Assembly: GCA_001899685.1 (NCBI GenBank)
Contig: MKWG01000015.1
Span: 46,589-110,588 of the forward strand
Source: Sphingobacteriales bacterium 44-15
GTDB lineage: Bacteria; Bacteroidota; Bacteroidia; Chitinophagales; Chitinophagaceae
DNA length: 64,000 bases
Reading direction: 5' to 3'
Shown here: piece after piece, positions 51,958 through 61,705 of the stretch
Position numbering within the stretch: position 1 is the stretch's first letter
Layout: every line of letters begins with the position of its first letter
Program-made: the position numbers and the translations under genes
The notes under the pieces: generated by a model
What the model saw: only the letters and a program-made list of their open reading frames with translations
Told to the model about the DNA's origin: nothing
Databases searched by the model: none

Positions 51958-54474
51958 TCATTTTTGTAACCGACTTTTGCGCCTCTTATTCCATTTTATT
52001 CCTTCAAACCATATTACCGATACAAAGCCTGTGGCAATGCTGAACATCGTTTGCCGAACATTCATGATATCAAAACGGAAGAATGAGGCAAACGGGTTTA
52101 CAAATAAGATCAATACGGACAGTGCTATTGTTGCATATATGATCAATAATACAAGCGGGTTTTTATACCTGAGCGTTGTAAATATGGAATAAAAGAAGGA
52201 CCTGTTTATGAGGGTGAGTATAATATTGGCGGTGATCAGGGCTGTAAAAACCATCGCCCTTGTGAGATCTTCGCCGGCGCCGGAATGAACGGCATACTGA
52301 TAAGTGATCATTGTTCCTGCTGAAATCATAAGCCCTTGCATTACGCTTGTTGCCAGCTCATTCCAGTTAAAAAAAGTAGTAGTGAACGGTCTCGGCTTTT
52401 CTTTCATAGTATTTCTTTCCATGGGTTCATTTTCATAGATTATGGAACAGGTTGGCCCCATGATAAGCTCCAGGAAAATAATGTGCACAGGCGAGAAGAT
52501 GTTGGGATATACCCAACCCAGCGCCAGGGGAAGGAAAACAGTAAGAATGATAGGGATATGAATAGAGATGATATACTGGATCGCTTTTTTGAGATTGCCG
52601 TAAATGCGCCTTCCCATAGCTACGGCGCTTACCATGCCGGAAAGATCATCATTCACCAGGATGAGCGATGCGGCAGTTTTAGCGATCTCCGTTCCTTTTT
52701 TCCCCATGGCAATACCAATATGAGCTGCTTTTAAAGCGGGCCCGTCGTTCACGCCATCTCCTGTCATCGCCACAATCTCCTGCTGTGCTTTTAAGCTGTT
52801 GATCACTTTCACTTTTGCCTCAGGGAACATCCGGGCGAAAATATTAGTTTGCTTTACTGCTTCATTAAGCTTTTCTTCTCCTATATGCAATAATTCATCT
52901 CCTGTCAGTGCTCCGTCAATGCCGCGAAGCCCCACTTGTTTAGCTATGGCAACAGTGGTAGCTTTATTATCGCCTGTTACTATTTTAACTTTGATCCCTG
53001 CATTATAGAAATCGTTAAAAACTTTGTGAATGTTTTGCTTTGGCGGATCATAAAATGCTACAATACCTTTAAACCGGAATGAAAAGCTATACTGATCGGC
53101 GGGAAAGGGGGTTCCTGCGAAATCCGCGACAGCCACTCCCAGCAGGCGAAATCCTTCATCCGCCATACGCTTTATTATATCCAGTGTTTTCTCTTTTTCT
53201 GCTGCTGTCATCCGCGACACTTCTATCAAAGCCTCAGGCGCTCCTTTGGCAGCAATGATCCGTATGCCCTCCCTGTTCTCAAAAATATGGGTCATCATGG
53301 GAGGTTTTCCACTCAGCGGGTATTCATGGATCATTTGGTATTGCGAGCGTTCATCCTTTGCTGTTATTGCTTCATATTTCCTGTGCAATGTTGTTTCCAT
53401 CGGATCGAAAGGTACCGGTTCGCTGGCCCACATTGCTGCGGTGAGCAGCTCATGCTCCTGTTCGTTAAATGAATCATTTTCCTGTATGATTTTTATACCG
53501 CCACCGGGTGTATATATGCCGGCAAGCGTCATTTTATTTTCGGTGATGGTACCGGTCTTATCCACACAGATCACTGTAGCGCTGCCAAGGGTTTCCACAG
53601 TATTCATTTGTCTCACTATGATGCCCATCTTCATCAGCCGCCAGGCGCCAAGTGCCATAAATGTGGTGAAAGCTACAGGGATCTCTTCCGGGAGAATGCT
53701 CATGGCAAGGGCAAGCGCTTTGAGAAGACTGTCAAGGATTTCTCGGGAACGGTAAAAATTAATGCCCCATACTACCAGGAATATGATTATACCCAAAAAC
53801 ACCATTTTCCTCACAAAATTTTTAATCTGTAGTTGCAGAGGTGTTTTCTCTTCCTTAATGTTTTGCAGGCTTGCTCCGATTTGTCCCAGCCTGGTATGGT
53901 TGCCGATAGCGGTAACAGTTGCAACGGCAAGCCCTCCGGTGGCAATAGTGCCCTGGTACACATGGTTGTTGCCGGACAGGGAATCTTTATATACCGGCAG
54001 CGATTCGCCTGTCAGCAGCGATTCGTTTACAGAGAAATCGTTGGAATGGATAATTTGTCCGTCGGCAGCAACCGGAGAGCCTTCTTCTATCACCATATAA
54101 TCGCCCATTACGATGTCTTCGCTCCTGATGCTGATCACTTTCCCGTTGCGTATTACTTTGGATTCGGGTGCCGTAAGCGCTTTCAGCTTTTGCAGGGCCG
54201 AACGGCTTCTCCTGTCCTGGAATATTGAAATAGCTGTAACAAATACGATGGATACGGCAAGAAAAATGGCATCGCCTTTATTGCCGGTAATAAAATAAAT
54301 GGTGGAGGTGACAAGCAGTAAAATCACCATCGGCTCTTTCAGCAAATCAAGCAAAAGCTCCAGGAAAGTGTTGCTTTCCCTGCGTTTTACCTGGTTGAAG
54401 CCATATTGCCTGGCGGCAGATGATACGCCTTCATCGCTTAATCCTTTAATGTCGTTGAAATTGCCGGGCTCCAT
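51958..54474 (-). CDS. Cation-translocating P-type ATPase (PMA/SERCA-like P2/P3 type)
   Basis: 838 residues. The phosphorylation site is ICVDKTGTITENKM (Asp near residue 305), with the PEEIPVA motif in the preceding membrane helix, TGES in LLTGESLPV, ATP-binding KGAPEALIE, and the hinge MTGDGVNDGPALKAAHIGIAMG. The PEEIP variant and absence of metal-binding CxxC domains favour calcium or proton over copper or zinc. It starts 22 nt after the PyrR-type gene ends, so the two may be co-transcribed. Confidence 0.93.
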   Translation of the reverse strand: MEPGNFNDIKGLSDEGVSSAARQYGFNQVKRRESNTFLELLLDLLKEPMVILLLVTSTIYFITGNKGDAIFLAVSIVFVTAISIFQDRRSRSALQKLKALTAPESKVIRNGKVISIRSEDIVMGDYMVIEEGSPVAADGQIIHSNDFSVNESLLTGESLPVYKDSLSGNNHVYQGTIATGGLAVATVTAIGNHTRLGQIGASLQNIKEEKTPLQLQIKNFVRKMVFLGIIIFLVVWGINFYRSREILDSLLKALALAMSILPEEIPVAFTTFMALGAWRLMKMGIIVRQMNTVETLGSATVICVDKTGTITENKMTLAGIYTPGGGIKIIQENDSFNEQEHELLTAAMWASEPVPFDPMETTLHRKYEAITAKDERSQYQMIHEYPLSGKPPMMTHIFENREGIRIIAAKGAPEALIEVSRMTAAEKEKTLDIIKRMADEGFRLLGVAVADFAGTPFPADQYSFSFRFKGIVAFYDPPKQNIHKVFNDFYNAGIKVKIVTGDNKATTVAIAKQVGLRGIDGALTGDELLHIGEEKLNEAVKQTNIFARMFPEAKVKVINSLKAQQEIVAMTGDGVNDGPALKAAHIGIAMGKKGTEIAKTAASLILVNDDLSGMVSAVAMGRRIYGNLKKAIQYIISIHIPIILTVFLPLALGWVYPNIFSPVHIIFLELIMGPTCSIIYENEPMERNTMKEKPRPFTTTFFNWNELATSVMQGLMISAGTMITYQYAVHSGAGEDLTRAMVFTALITANIILTLINRSFFYSIFTTLRYKNPLVLLIIYATIALSVLILFVNPFASFFRFDIMNVRQTMFSIATGFVSVIWFEGIKWNKRRKSRLQK

Positions 54475-54496
54475 ATATTTGCTGTGTTCCGGGTAC

Positions 54497-55012
54497 TCAA
54501 TAAAGCACTACTTCATCCTTATCCCATTCCACCTTTACTTTTTGAGACATAATGGAGTCAATGGCCTTGCCGCAGTAATCCGGCTGTATAGGGAGCTCAC
54601 GGCTGAAACGCCGGTCAATCAATACACAGAGCTCGACTTTGTTGGGGCGCCCGAAATCAAGCAGGGCATCAAGCGCGGCTCTTACTGTTCTGCCTTTGTA
54701 TAGCACGTCATCAACCAGTATTACATTTTTACCTTCTATGGAGAAAGAAATATCGGTTTTGTTGGCCGTATGCAATTCTCCTCTTACATCGTCCCGGTAA
54801 AAAGTAATATCCAGTTTTCCGTATTTTACCTTTTTGAACGCATCGGGGAATTTATTTCTGATATCATTCATTATCCTGTCGCTTACAAATACGCCACGGG
54901 GTTGTATGCCAATCAATACAATGTTCCCTGCATCCTCAACATTTTCCAGTATCTGGTGTGCCAGTCTCTTTATGGTTATATCAAGCTGTTCTTTGGTAAG
55001 TATGGTCCTCAA
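54497..55012 (-). CDS. pyrR: PyrR-type phosphoribosyltransferase
   Basis: 171 residues from a TTG at 55012 (RTILTKEQLDITIKRLAHQI follows); the phase is open upstream but no better start fits the family's length. The PRPP-binding loop is VILVDDVLYKGRTVRAALDA. PyrR binds UMP/PRPP and, in Gram-positives, attenuates the pyr operon; it also has weak uracil phosphoribosyltransferase activity. No pyr genes are nearby; it lies between pruA (77 nt) and the P-type ATPase. Confidence 0.88.
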   Translation of the reverse strand: MRTILTKEQLDITIKRLAHQILENVEDAGNIVLIGIQPRGVFVSDRIMNDIRNKFPDAFKKVKYGKLDITFYRDDVRGELHTANKTDISFSIEGKNVILVDDVLYKGRTVRAALDALLDFGRPNKVELCVLIDRRFSRELPIQPDYCGKAIDSIMSQKVKVEWDKDEVVLY

Positions 55013-55089
55013 TCTATGCTGATTTTGAACAATAAAAGTATTACAAAGAATGATAAAAACCTTACTACAGGTCAAACACTTATCCTTTA

Positions 55090-56721
55090 TTATTGCTCTT
55101 TCAGAAAAGGATACATATAATCGGTAGCAGGATTGAATGTTTCTTTGATCGTTCTTGCGCTTAACCACCTGTAAAGGTTGAGCATGCTGCCGGCCTTATC
55201 GTTGGTACCGCTTGCCCTTGCCCCGCCAAATGGTTGCTGCCCCACTACCGCCCCCGTAGGCTTGTCATTGATATAAAAATTACCTGCCGCATTACGCAGC
55301 TTTTCAGTGGCAAGCCCCACTGCATACCGGTCTGTTGCAATGATGGAACCGGTAAGCGCGTACGGTGAGGTCTTATTCACCAGCGAAAGCGTTGCATCAA
55401 ATGCATCGGCGTCGTATACATATAACGTCAATACAGGTCCAAATATCTCTTCGCACATGGTTGTATACATCGGGTCTCTGGCTTCAATAATGGTAGGCTC
55501 AATAAAATAGCCCTTGCTTTTATCACATTTCCCTCCTGCCAGCACTACTGCTTTCTTATCCTTTTTGGCACGGTCTATATAACCCCTGATCTTGTCAAAA
55601 GCCCTCTCATCAATAACTGCATTAATGAAATTGGAAAAGTCTTCCACGCTTCCCATTGTGAAGCTTTTTACTCCCGTCACTAATTTCTCTTTTATTTCCT
55701 CAGCCAGGTTGGATGGTATATATGCCCTGGAAGCGGCAGAGCATTTTTGTCCCTGGAATTCAAAAGCGCCGCGTAATAAGGCCGTTGCTACCACATCAGG
55801 ATCAGCGCTTTTATGAGCGATCACAAAATCTTTTCCTCCTGTTTCACCAACAATCCGCGGGTACGACCTGTAGGAAGCAATATTTTCACCGATTGTTTTC
55901 CACATGGTATTGAACACCCCAGTAGAACCCGTAAAATGGATACCCGCAAAGTCTCGGTGCGCAAAGCAGACCTTCCCCAGTACCGGACCGTCTACATATA
56001 CCAGGTTGATCACACCGTCCGGCAGGCCAGCTTCTCTGAGAATGCGCATAAACATTTGAGCGGAATATATTTGTGTATATGCAGGCTTCCACACCACCGT
56101 GTTGCCGCACATTGCCGGAGCAGTAGGCAGGTTGCCGCCAATAGCGGTAAAGTTAAATGGTGTAACGGCAAGCACAAATCCTTCCAGCGGCCGCCATTCC
56201 GTGCGGTTGTGTGTACCTGTGGCGCTTTGGGGCTGCTGCCGGTATATCTCACTTAGGAAATGCACGTTGAACCGCAGAAAGTCTATGATCTCACAGGCGG
56301 AATCAATCTCTGCCTGGTAAGCATTTTTACTCTGCCCGAGCATGGTAGTGCCGTTCATGTAAGACCGGTATTTGGTAGCAATAAGATCCGCCGCTTTCAA
56401 AAAAATATTCGCCCGGTTTCCCCAGCTCATTGCTGCCCAGGCTTCTTTAGCGGCCAGCGCTGCTTCAATAGCCAGCGCTACATGCTTTTCGTTGCCTTCG
56501 TGAAAATATCCTAAAACATGCTTTATTTCGTGGGGAGGATGTATGGCTGTTTTCTTTCCTGTTCTCACTTCTTTGGAGCCTATATACATGGGAATATCCG
56601 TCTTTTCTTTTTTCAGCGCAGCAATGGCTTTCTTCAAAGTCAGTTTTTCCGGACTTCCCGGTGCATAATTCAATACCGGCTCATTAGCCGGCAGGGGATA
56701 GCTGAAATACCCTGAGCTCAT
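55090..56721 (-). CDS. pruA: L-glutamate gamma-semialdehyde (1-pyrroline-5-carboxylate) dehydrogenase
   Basis: 543 residues, matching the stand-alone PruA type. Oxidises glutamate semialdehyde to glutamate with NAD, the second step of proline breakdown. Catalytic Cys in FQGQKCSAASRAYIP, NAD-binding GFVLAVTPFNFTAIGGNLPT and FTGSTGVFNTMW, Glu in IVGETGGKDF. KPTGAVVGQQPFGGARASGT near the end. It follows the KGSADH gene by 110 nt on the same strand; between them is a word-repeat hairpin, so the pair may not share one transcript. Confidence 0.95.
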   Translation of the reverse strand: MSSGYFSYPLPANEPVLNYAPGSPEKLTLKKAIAALKKEKTDIPMYIGSKEVRTGKKTAIHPPHEIKHVLGYFHEGNEKHVALAIEAALAAKEAWAAMSWGNRANIFLKAADLIATKYRSYMNGTTMLGQSKNAYQAEIDSACEIIDFLRFNVHFLSEIYRQQPQSATGTHNRTEWRPLEGFVLAVTPFNFTAIGGNLPTAPAMCGNTVVWKPAYTQIYSAQMFMRILREAGLPDGVINLVYVDGPVLGKVCFAHRDFAGIHFTGSTGVFNTMWKTIGENIASYRSYPRIVGETGGKDFVIAHKSADPDVVATALLRGAFEFQGQKCSAASRAYIPSNLAEEIKEKLVTGVKSFTMGSVEDFSNFINAVIDERAFDKIRGYIDRAKKDKKAVVLAGGKCDKSKGYFIEPTIIEARDPMYTTMCEEIFGPVLTLYVYDADAFDATLSLVNKTSPYALTGSIIATDRYAVGLATEKLRNAAGNFYINDKPTGAVVGQQPFGGARASGTNDKAGSMLNLYRWLSARTIKETFNPATDYMYPFLKEQ

Positions 56722-56744
56722 ATGTAGTATTATGGATGAAGGGA

Positions 56745-56752
56745 CAAAGATA
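56745..56752 (-). promoter_or_regulatory. Possible -7 box of pruA
   Basis: TATCTTTG on the minus strand, an exact TAnnTTTG, 23 nt before the start codon; no TTG was found at -33. It abuts the repeat words that follow the upstream gene. Confidence 0.4.
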
Positions 56753-56780
56753 GTAAGGTATCGGGTATGAGGTATCAGGT

Positions 56781-56818
56781 ATGGGCTATGAGCTATGAGC
56801 TCATAGCTCGTAGCCCAT
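56781..56818. repeat. Word-repeat hairpin between KGSADH and pruA genes
   Basis: Arms ATGGGCTATGAGCTATGAG (56781-56799) and the near-perfect complement (56800-56818) meet with almost no loop. Words of the same type continue back to 56759. Confidence 0.75.
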
Positions 56819-56831
56819 AGCTATTGAAATG

Positions 56832-58298
56832 CTAAACAATTGCGTTTTTCGTCCACTCATTATTGACAATGCGCCATATATCAGGCGGGTTACTGTTCTT
56901 AAGCTGTTCAGGCAACATGCTGTCTTTAAAATTCTGAAAGCAGACAGGTCGTACCCAGCGTTTGATGGCTGTCGTTCCAACAGAAGTATATCTCCCGTCG
57001 GTGGTGGAAGGGTAGGGACCGCCATGCACCATGCTGGCGCATACTTCCACACCTGTAGGTACATCGTTTAAGATTATCCTTCCTGCCAGTGTTGCCTGCA
57101 GTGCAATGATATCTCCATGGTCTGCAATATCCTTATCTGTTGCCATAACAGTGGTGGTCAATTGACCTTTGAGCGAGGATAATACTTCAGCTAAAACTGC
57201 TTTATCATCACATACCACCGCCAGCGAATAAGGTCCGAATATTTCTTCGCGCAGGTGCGGGTTTTTAAGAAAATCTTTTGCAGCAACTTTTGCTACTGTA
57301 GGCAATGCTTCGCCTTCCCCCGCTTCTGCCACGGCCGCACCGACTTTTTCTATACCTTTTTGCACCAATGCCTGCTGCAGTCCTTTTGTATACGATTGCT
57401 GTATACCGCTATGCAGCATTTTTTGAGGTACTACCTGTTCAATTTCCTTACCCAGTAAGGCAAGAAAATGATCAAGGGCTTCGCCTTTTATTGCCAGCAG
57501 TAGCCCCGGGTTGGTGCAAAACTGCCCTACGCCCAGCGTGATGGAACCTGCATAGGTTTTAGCCAGTGTTGCAGCATTCTGTTGCAATGTATCAGGAAAA
57601 AATACTACGGGATTGATGCTGCTCATTTCGGCAAAGACGGGAATCGGTCGTTCCCGCTGGTTTGCCAGATCCCAAAGCGCTTTACCCCCGGCAAAAGAGC
57701 CGGTGAATCCTACACCGGCCGCTGCCGGATGCTGTACCAGCGCTTTACCCACGGTATTACCGGATCCCAGTACATGCTGGACCGTATATTCAGGCATGCC
57801 GGCCTTTTTTATGGCAGCATAGATGGCTTCGTATACCAGCTCTGAGGTTCTGGCATGTGCAGAGTGCCCTTTGATCACCACGGTAGACCCGGATGCCAAA
57901 GCGCTGGCAGTATCTCCTCCGGCAGTGGAAAATGCGAAAGGGAAATTGCTGGCGCCAAAGACCACTACCGGGCCTACAGGCAACAACATTTTGCGTGTGT
58001 CAGGTTTGGGAGGTGTTCTGTCTTTATCGGCGGTATCTATTGCTGCTTCCACCCAGCTTCCTTCCAGTACCAGGCGGGCAAACATTTTCAGCTGGTTGAT
58101 AGTGCGCGAAAGCTCCCCGTTGAGCCTCGCAGGGGGCAGGTTCGATTCTTCGTGGGCAACAGGCACCAACTGCTCTCTCTTTGCTTCAATAGCTGCAGCG
58201 ATCTCATTAAGAAAATCTGCTTTCTTTGCCGGTGAAACTGATTTGTACTCCTGAAATGCATCCAGTGCATTTTGCATGATTTTGTCTACGTCTGTCAT
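56832..58298 (-). CDS. Alpha-ketoglutarate semialdehyde dehydrogenase (NADP-type aldehyde dehydrogenase)
   Basis: 488 residues. Oxidises 2,5-dioxopentanoate to 2-oxoglutarate, the last step of hydroxyproline, arabinose and sugar-diacid breakdown. Seen: VGPVVVFGASNFPFAFSTAG, HSAHARTSELVYEAIYAA, GFTGSFAGGKAL, catalytic Cys in GVGQFCTNPGLLLA, and DVPTGVEVCASMVHGGPYPS with DGRYTSVGTTAIKRWVRPVC at the end, typical of the KGSADH branch. Beside pruA, a hydroxyproline/proline link is likely but not proven. Confidence 0.92.
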   Translation of the reverse strand: MTDVDKIMQNALDAFQEYKSVSPAKKADFLNEIAAAIEAKREQLVPVAHEESNLPPARLNGELSRTINQLKMFARLVLEGSWVEAAIDTADKDRTPPKPDTRKMLLPVGPVVVFGASNFPFAFSTAGGDTASALASGSTVVIKGHSAHARTSELVYEAIYAAIKKAGMPEYTVQHVLGSGNTVGKALVQHPAAAGVGFTGSFAGGKALWDLANQRERPIPVFAEMSSINPVVFFPDTLQQNAATLAKTYAGSITLGVGQFCTNPGLLLAIKGEALDHFLALLGKEIEQVVPQKMLHSGIQQSYTKGLQQALVQKGIEKVGAAVAEAGEGEALPTVAKVAAKDFLKNPHLREEIFGPYSLAVVCDDKAVLAEVLSSLKGQLTTTVMATDKDIADHGDIIALQATLAGRIILNDVPTGVEVCASMVHGGPYPSTTDGRYTSVGTTAIKRWVRPVCFQNFKDSMLPEQLKNSNPPDIWRIVNNEWTKNAIV

Positions 58299-58449
58299 CT
58301 TTGATCGGATTTAAAAGAAACGGCAAGTTACGGCATGTGATCTTAACTATGGTCACATAGTCCGGCTTCTCCGCAACATAGAGCATTTAAATGATAGTAC
58401 ATACCCAGGGGAGACGAGAAACGACAGACGAAAAACGAGAAACCATAAA

Positions 58450-59202
58450 TCACCTGTGTTGCATGATAGCAGATAAAACAATGCCCGTGGCTACAGAAGC
58501 ATTAAGCGATTCGGCTCCTCCCTGCCGGGGGATGGTGATCTGCGCTGTACACCGGGATAATAATTCAGGTCGAATGCCTTTTGATTCATTGCCTACAAGA
58601 ATGATGCAACCTGCGTCTCCCCTGAATTCATATACCGAAGTTCCTGAGAGCGTGCACCCGTATATGGGGATATGATCATGCTTTGCATGCCAGTCTGTAA
58701 GGTTAGTGTATTGCATATTTACCCTGATGATGCTTCCCATGGTAGACTGGAGGACTTTGGCATTATACATATCAGCACAGCCCGGTCCGCATAAAATACT
58801 GTTAATTCCAAACCAGTCGGCGGTGCGGATAATGGTTCCTAAATTCCCGGGATCCTGTATATCATCAAGCATCAATATAATCTCTTTACCCGAAGGGGCT
58901 ACAGGTTGCTGCGCCTTTTTTTGCACAATGGCCAATACCTGGTTGGGCGTTGCCAGTGATGAAATGCGCTGCAGCTCTGTATTTGATATTTCAAAAAGTT
59001 TATCAGGCGGAAACTGTCCCAGGAGCATCGCATTGTTTTCTATCCATTCAGGGATTGCATACAGCCGCTGCAGGAGATCTGCGGCATGCAATAAAAATTC
59101 TTTTACTATTTTCACTCCTTCTGCCACAAACAGCCCTTCTTCATCTCTGAATTTTTTATGGTATAAACTTTGAATATATTTGACCCCGGATTTGCTGAGC
59201 AC
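58450..59202 (-). CDS. TrmH/SpoU-family RNA 2'-O-methyltransferase
   Basis: 250 residues from a GTG at 59202. The SPOUT knot motifs are DDIQDPGNLGTIIRTADWFG (motif 1), ILVGNESKGIRPELL (motif 2) and ITIPRQGGAESLNASVATGI (motif 3). It methylates the 2'-OH of a nucleotide in rRNA or tRNA; RlmB, TrmH or TsnR-like specificity cannot be settled. Divergent from the TamL gene, whose promoter overlaps the first codons of this gene. Confidence 0.92.
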   Translation of the reverse strand: MLSKSGVKYIQSLYHKKFRDEEGLFVAEGVKIVKEFLLHAADLLQRLYAIPEWIENNAMLLGQFPPDKLFEISNTELQRISSLATPNQVLAIVQKKAQQPVAPSGKEIILMLDDIQDPGNLGTIIRTADWFGINSILCGPGCADMYNAKVLQSTMGSIIRVNMQYTNLTDWHAKHDHIPIYGCTLSGTSVYEFRGDAGCIILVGNESKGIRPELLSRCTAQITIPRQGGAESLNASVATGIVLSAIMQHR

Positions 59203-59212
59203 TTTATCTTTG
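59180..59212 (+). promoter_or_regulatory. Predicted tamL promoter
   Basis: TTG (59180-59182), 22 nt, TATCTTTG (59205-59212, exact TAnnTTTG). The box ends 3 nt before the ATG, so the mRNA would be nearly leaderless. Confidence 0.5.
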
Positions 59213-59215
59213 TTT

Positions 59216-61642
59216 ATGTCTGTTTCACCAACGAAAATACATTCTTCCCTTTTTACATTCTTTTTTTTTATCCTCCTGCTTGCTTCGTCATGTACCGTTG
59301 TGAAAAAATATAAGCCCTATAAGCCATTTGTGTTTGAGAATGAAATAGCATTTGACGGGAAAATGAACGGGGATGAAAAAAATGATCTGAGATCAAAGCT
59401 CGAAGGCCAGATTGAAGATAGTGTGAAGCCCCAGTTTAAAAGTGTGCTGTTTGTGAGGCATGTAATGACAGCACCTGCTGTTTTTGACAGCAGTTATGTA
59501 AAGCAGTCGCTGGCGAATATGAATAATCTGTTGCACAACAACGGGTATTACCGCGGAAATATTACAGCCAACTGGAAGGTAACGGATACTGTCATTGTAA
59601 AAAACAAACCGGATCAGTATCGTATGAAAGTTACTTACGATGTAGACCAGGGGAAGATCTTCAGGATTGATTCCATAAGCTATTCTTTTAATGACACAGC
59701 GTTGCAGCGGCTTGCGGAGGAAAATGCAGGTAATTCTTTACTGAAAAAATCCGACCCTTTCAACAGGGGGCTGATAGACGAGGAACTGAACAGGCTGATT
59801 GATATTTTCAGGAATAACGGCTACTACCGTATCAACAGGGAAATGATAAAGGCTGAGCTGGATACTGTGGATATTTCACTGATTGATCCCTCAGCCGATC
59901 CTTTTGAGCTCATCAGGCTGCAACTGGAAGCGCAGAAAAGGCTGCAAACGCCTACGATCAGCATAAAAGTGGTGGAAGTACCCGTAAGAGACAGTACGAT
60001 TACCCTTCAATACCGGATCGGCCGTGTCAGTATTTTTCCTGATGAGCCGGCAGAGCTGCTCACTCCCGGGAGCCGGCAGGGGCTTCAGCCACTGAAGTAT
60101 GGAGATTATACTATTTATAGCAGGTATAATCTTTTTAAGCCTTCATTCCTCGTTCGGAAAGTGCAACTGAAGCCCGGCGACCTGTATCGTGTATCCAATT
60201 ATAACCAGACCCTTCTTAATTTTAACAGGATCGAAGCCTGGCAGAATGTAAATATTAACAGCCGCCCCGATACGGATTCTATAGTGCCTACCGTGGATTT
60301 TTATCTGAGAATGGTGCCTGCAAAAAAATATTTTTTCAGTATTGACTTTGAAGGATCCAGTATCCTGTCTGCTCAAAACCAGATCTACAGCCCGGGCAAT
60401 AAAGGGCTTGCCATAAACTTCCAGCTCAAAAACAGGAATGTGGCAAGAGAAGCATTGCAACTGCAGAACGTATTACATACCGGTGTTGAATTTACAGACT
60501 TCAGCAAGATACTTTCCTCTGAGATAGGGCTTAGCAATAAGCTGATCTTTCCACACCTGCTTACTCCTTTCAGGGTAAAAAAAGAAAAGAGTTTTCTGAA
60601 CGCTAAATCGTATGTTACGCTTGACGGATCGTATGTTGACAGGTATAACTATTATAAGATCAATACCATCAACGCTTACCTTGGCAACGAGTTTCAGACC
60701 AATGCCAACAGCACCTGGCAGGTAAGATTCCCCAATATTGAATTTACCAGGATATATGACTATGGCACCGGGTTTTACCAGCTCATACAGGATTATCCCC
60801 TCCTGAGGTATTCTTATAATGACGGGCTGATCATTGGTATAAATGGCACGTATACACGCAGATTTAATGCCAGCAATCCCCGTAATTTTAATATCCTGCG
60901 GCTATACGGGGAGGAATCGGGAATGCTCCTGGGGGGCTTACTAAGCAGTCTTACCGCTCCCGGCGAGCCGCTTGAAAAGCTGTACCGGTTTATAAAAGTC
61001 AGTGCCGATTACAGGCATTATTTTACGAAGCCAAAGTCGATGTGGGCATTCCGGTTTTTTGCAGGATATGGCACCGGCTTCAAAACAAAGAGCAATACAG
61101 ATGATGACATAACGATGCCTTTTTTCAGGCAGTTTTTTGCAGGCGGTCCCAACAGCATGCGGGGATGGCGCCTGAGGAAATTAGGACCGGGCTCCAGTAT
61201 TTTTTATGATACGCTCAGGATAAGAACCTATACAACCGATCCTGCGGGAGTAGTAGAGAAAAGATTTGACGATCGGTATGCAGATATACAGATAGAAGGA
61301 AATATAGAATACCGGTTTGATATTTTCCCTGTATATGGTTACTGGCTGAAAGGAGCATTATTTTCTGACATTGGCAATGTATGGGCCAGAAAATCGTCTG
61401 ATCCGGAATTGCGCTATGGCGTTTTCGCCTTCGACAGGATATACCGGGATATTGCTGTGGCCGGGGGAGCGGGGCTCAGGCTGGATTTCAAATTCTTCCT
61501 GCTGCGGTTTGACCTCGGCTGGCGTTTGAAAGATCCTCTCTATGCATCAGACGAAGCTATTAACCCGTCTTCAGACGGCTGGTTTATCCGTTCAAATATG
61601 CGTACGCCATCTTTCCAGTTTGGGATTGGGTATCCGTTTTAG
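59216..61642 (+). CDS. BamA/TamA-family outer-membrane protein (TamL-like lipoprotein)
   Basis: 808 residues from the ATG at 59216. The signal peptide ends in a lipobox (ILLLASSCTVVKK), which fits the Bacteroidota lipoprotein form TamL rather than BamA. Following it are POTRA-type segments (FVRHVMTAPAVFDSSYV, YDVDQGKIFRIDSISY, NNGYYRINREMI) and a C-terminal 16-strand barrel with FFAGGPNSMRGWRLRKLGP (the conserved RGW loop) and a final aromatic residue (FQFGIGYPF). TamL helps insert outer-membrane or surface proteins with TamB. No tamB is adjacent. Confidence 0.93.
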   Translation: MSVSPTKIHSSLFTFFFFILLLASSCTVVKKYKPYKPFVFENEIAFDGKMNGDEKNDLRSKLEGQIEDSVKPQFKSVLFVRHVMTAPAVFDSSYVKQSLANMNNLLHNNGYYRGNITANWKVTDTVIVKNKPDQYRMKVTYDVDQGKIFRIDSISYSFNDTALQRLAEENAGNSLLKKSDPFNRGLIDEELNRLIDIFRNNGYYRINREMIKAELDTVDISLIDPSADPFELIRLQLEAQKRLQTPTISIKVVEVPVRDSTITLQYRIGRVSIFPDEPAELLTPGSRQGLQPLKYGDYTIYSRYNLFKPSFLVRKVQLKPGDLYRVSNYNQTLLNFNRIEAWQNVNINSRPDTDSIVPTVDFYLRMVPAKKYFFSIDFEGSSILSAQNQIYSPGNKGLAINFQLKNRNVAREALQLQNVLHTGVEFTDFSKILSSEIGLSNKLIFPHLLTPFRVKKEKSFLNAKSYVTLDGSYVDRYNYYKINTINAYLGNEFQTNANSTWQVRFPNIEFTRIYDYGTGFYQLIQDYPLLRYSYNDGLIIGINGTYTRRFNASNPRNFNILRLYGEESGMLLGGLLSSLTAPGEPLEKLYRFIKVSADYRHYFTKPKSMWAFRFFAGYGTGFKTKSNTDDDITMPFFRQFFAGGPNSMRGWRLRKLGPGSSIFYDTLRIRTYTTDPAGVVEKRFDDRYADIQIEGNIEYRFDIFPVYGYWLKGALFSDIGNVWARKSSDPELRYGVFAFDRIYRDIAVAGGAGLRLDFKFFLLRFDLGWRLKDPLYASDEAINPSSDGWFIRSNMRTPSFQFGIGYPF

Positions 61643-61705
61643 CGGTGGGCTATGGGCTGTCAGCAATCAGCTATCATTGCTCATAACTGACTGCTGATAC
61701 CTGAC
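61643..61705. repeat. Word-repeat stretch between tamL and uxuA
   Basis: Words such as GGGCTATGGGCTGTCAGC and CTGACTGCTGATACCTGACT partly complement one another. The uxuA stop codon (61706-61708) falls in the last such word. Convergent genes meet here. Confidence 0.6.

Noticed and set aside
53246..53755. 169-codon plus-strand frame opposite the P-type ATPase
   Set aside because: Shadow over the DKTGT region.
54497..55168. Longer reading of pyrR starting inside pruA
   Set aside because: Adds 52 residues unlike PyrR and overlaps the pruA end; the TTG at 55012 gives the family length.
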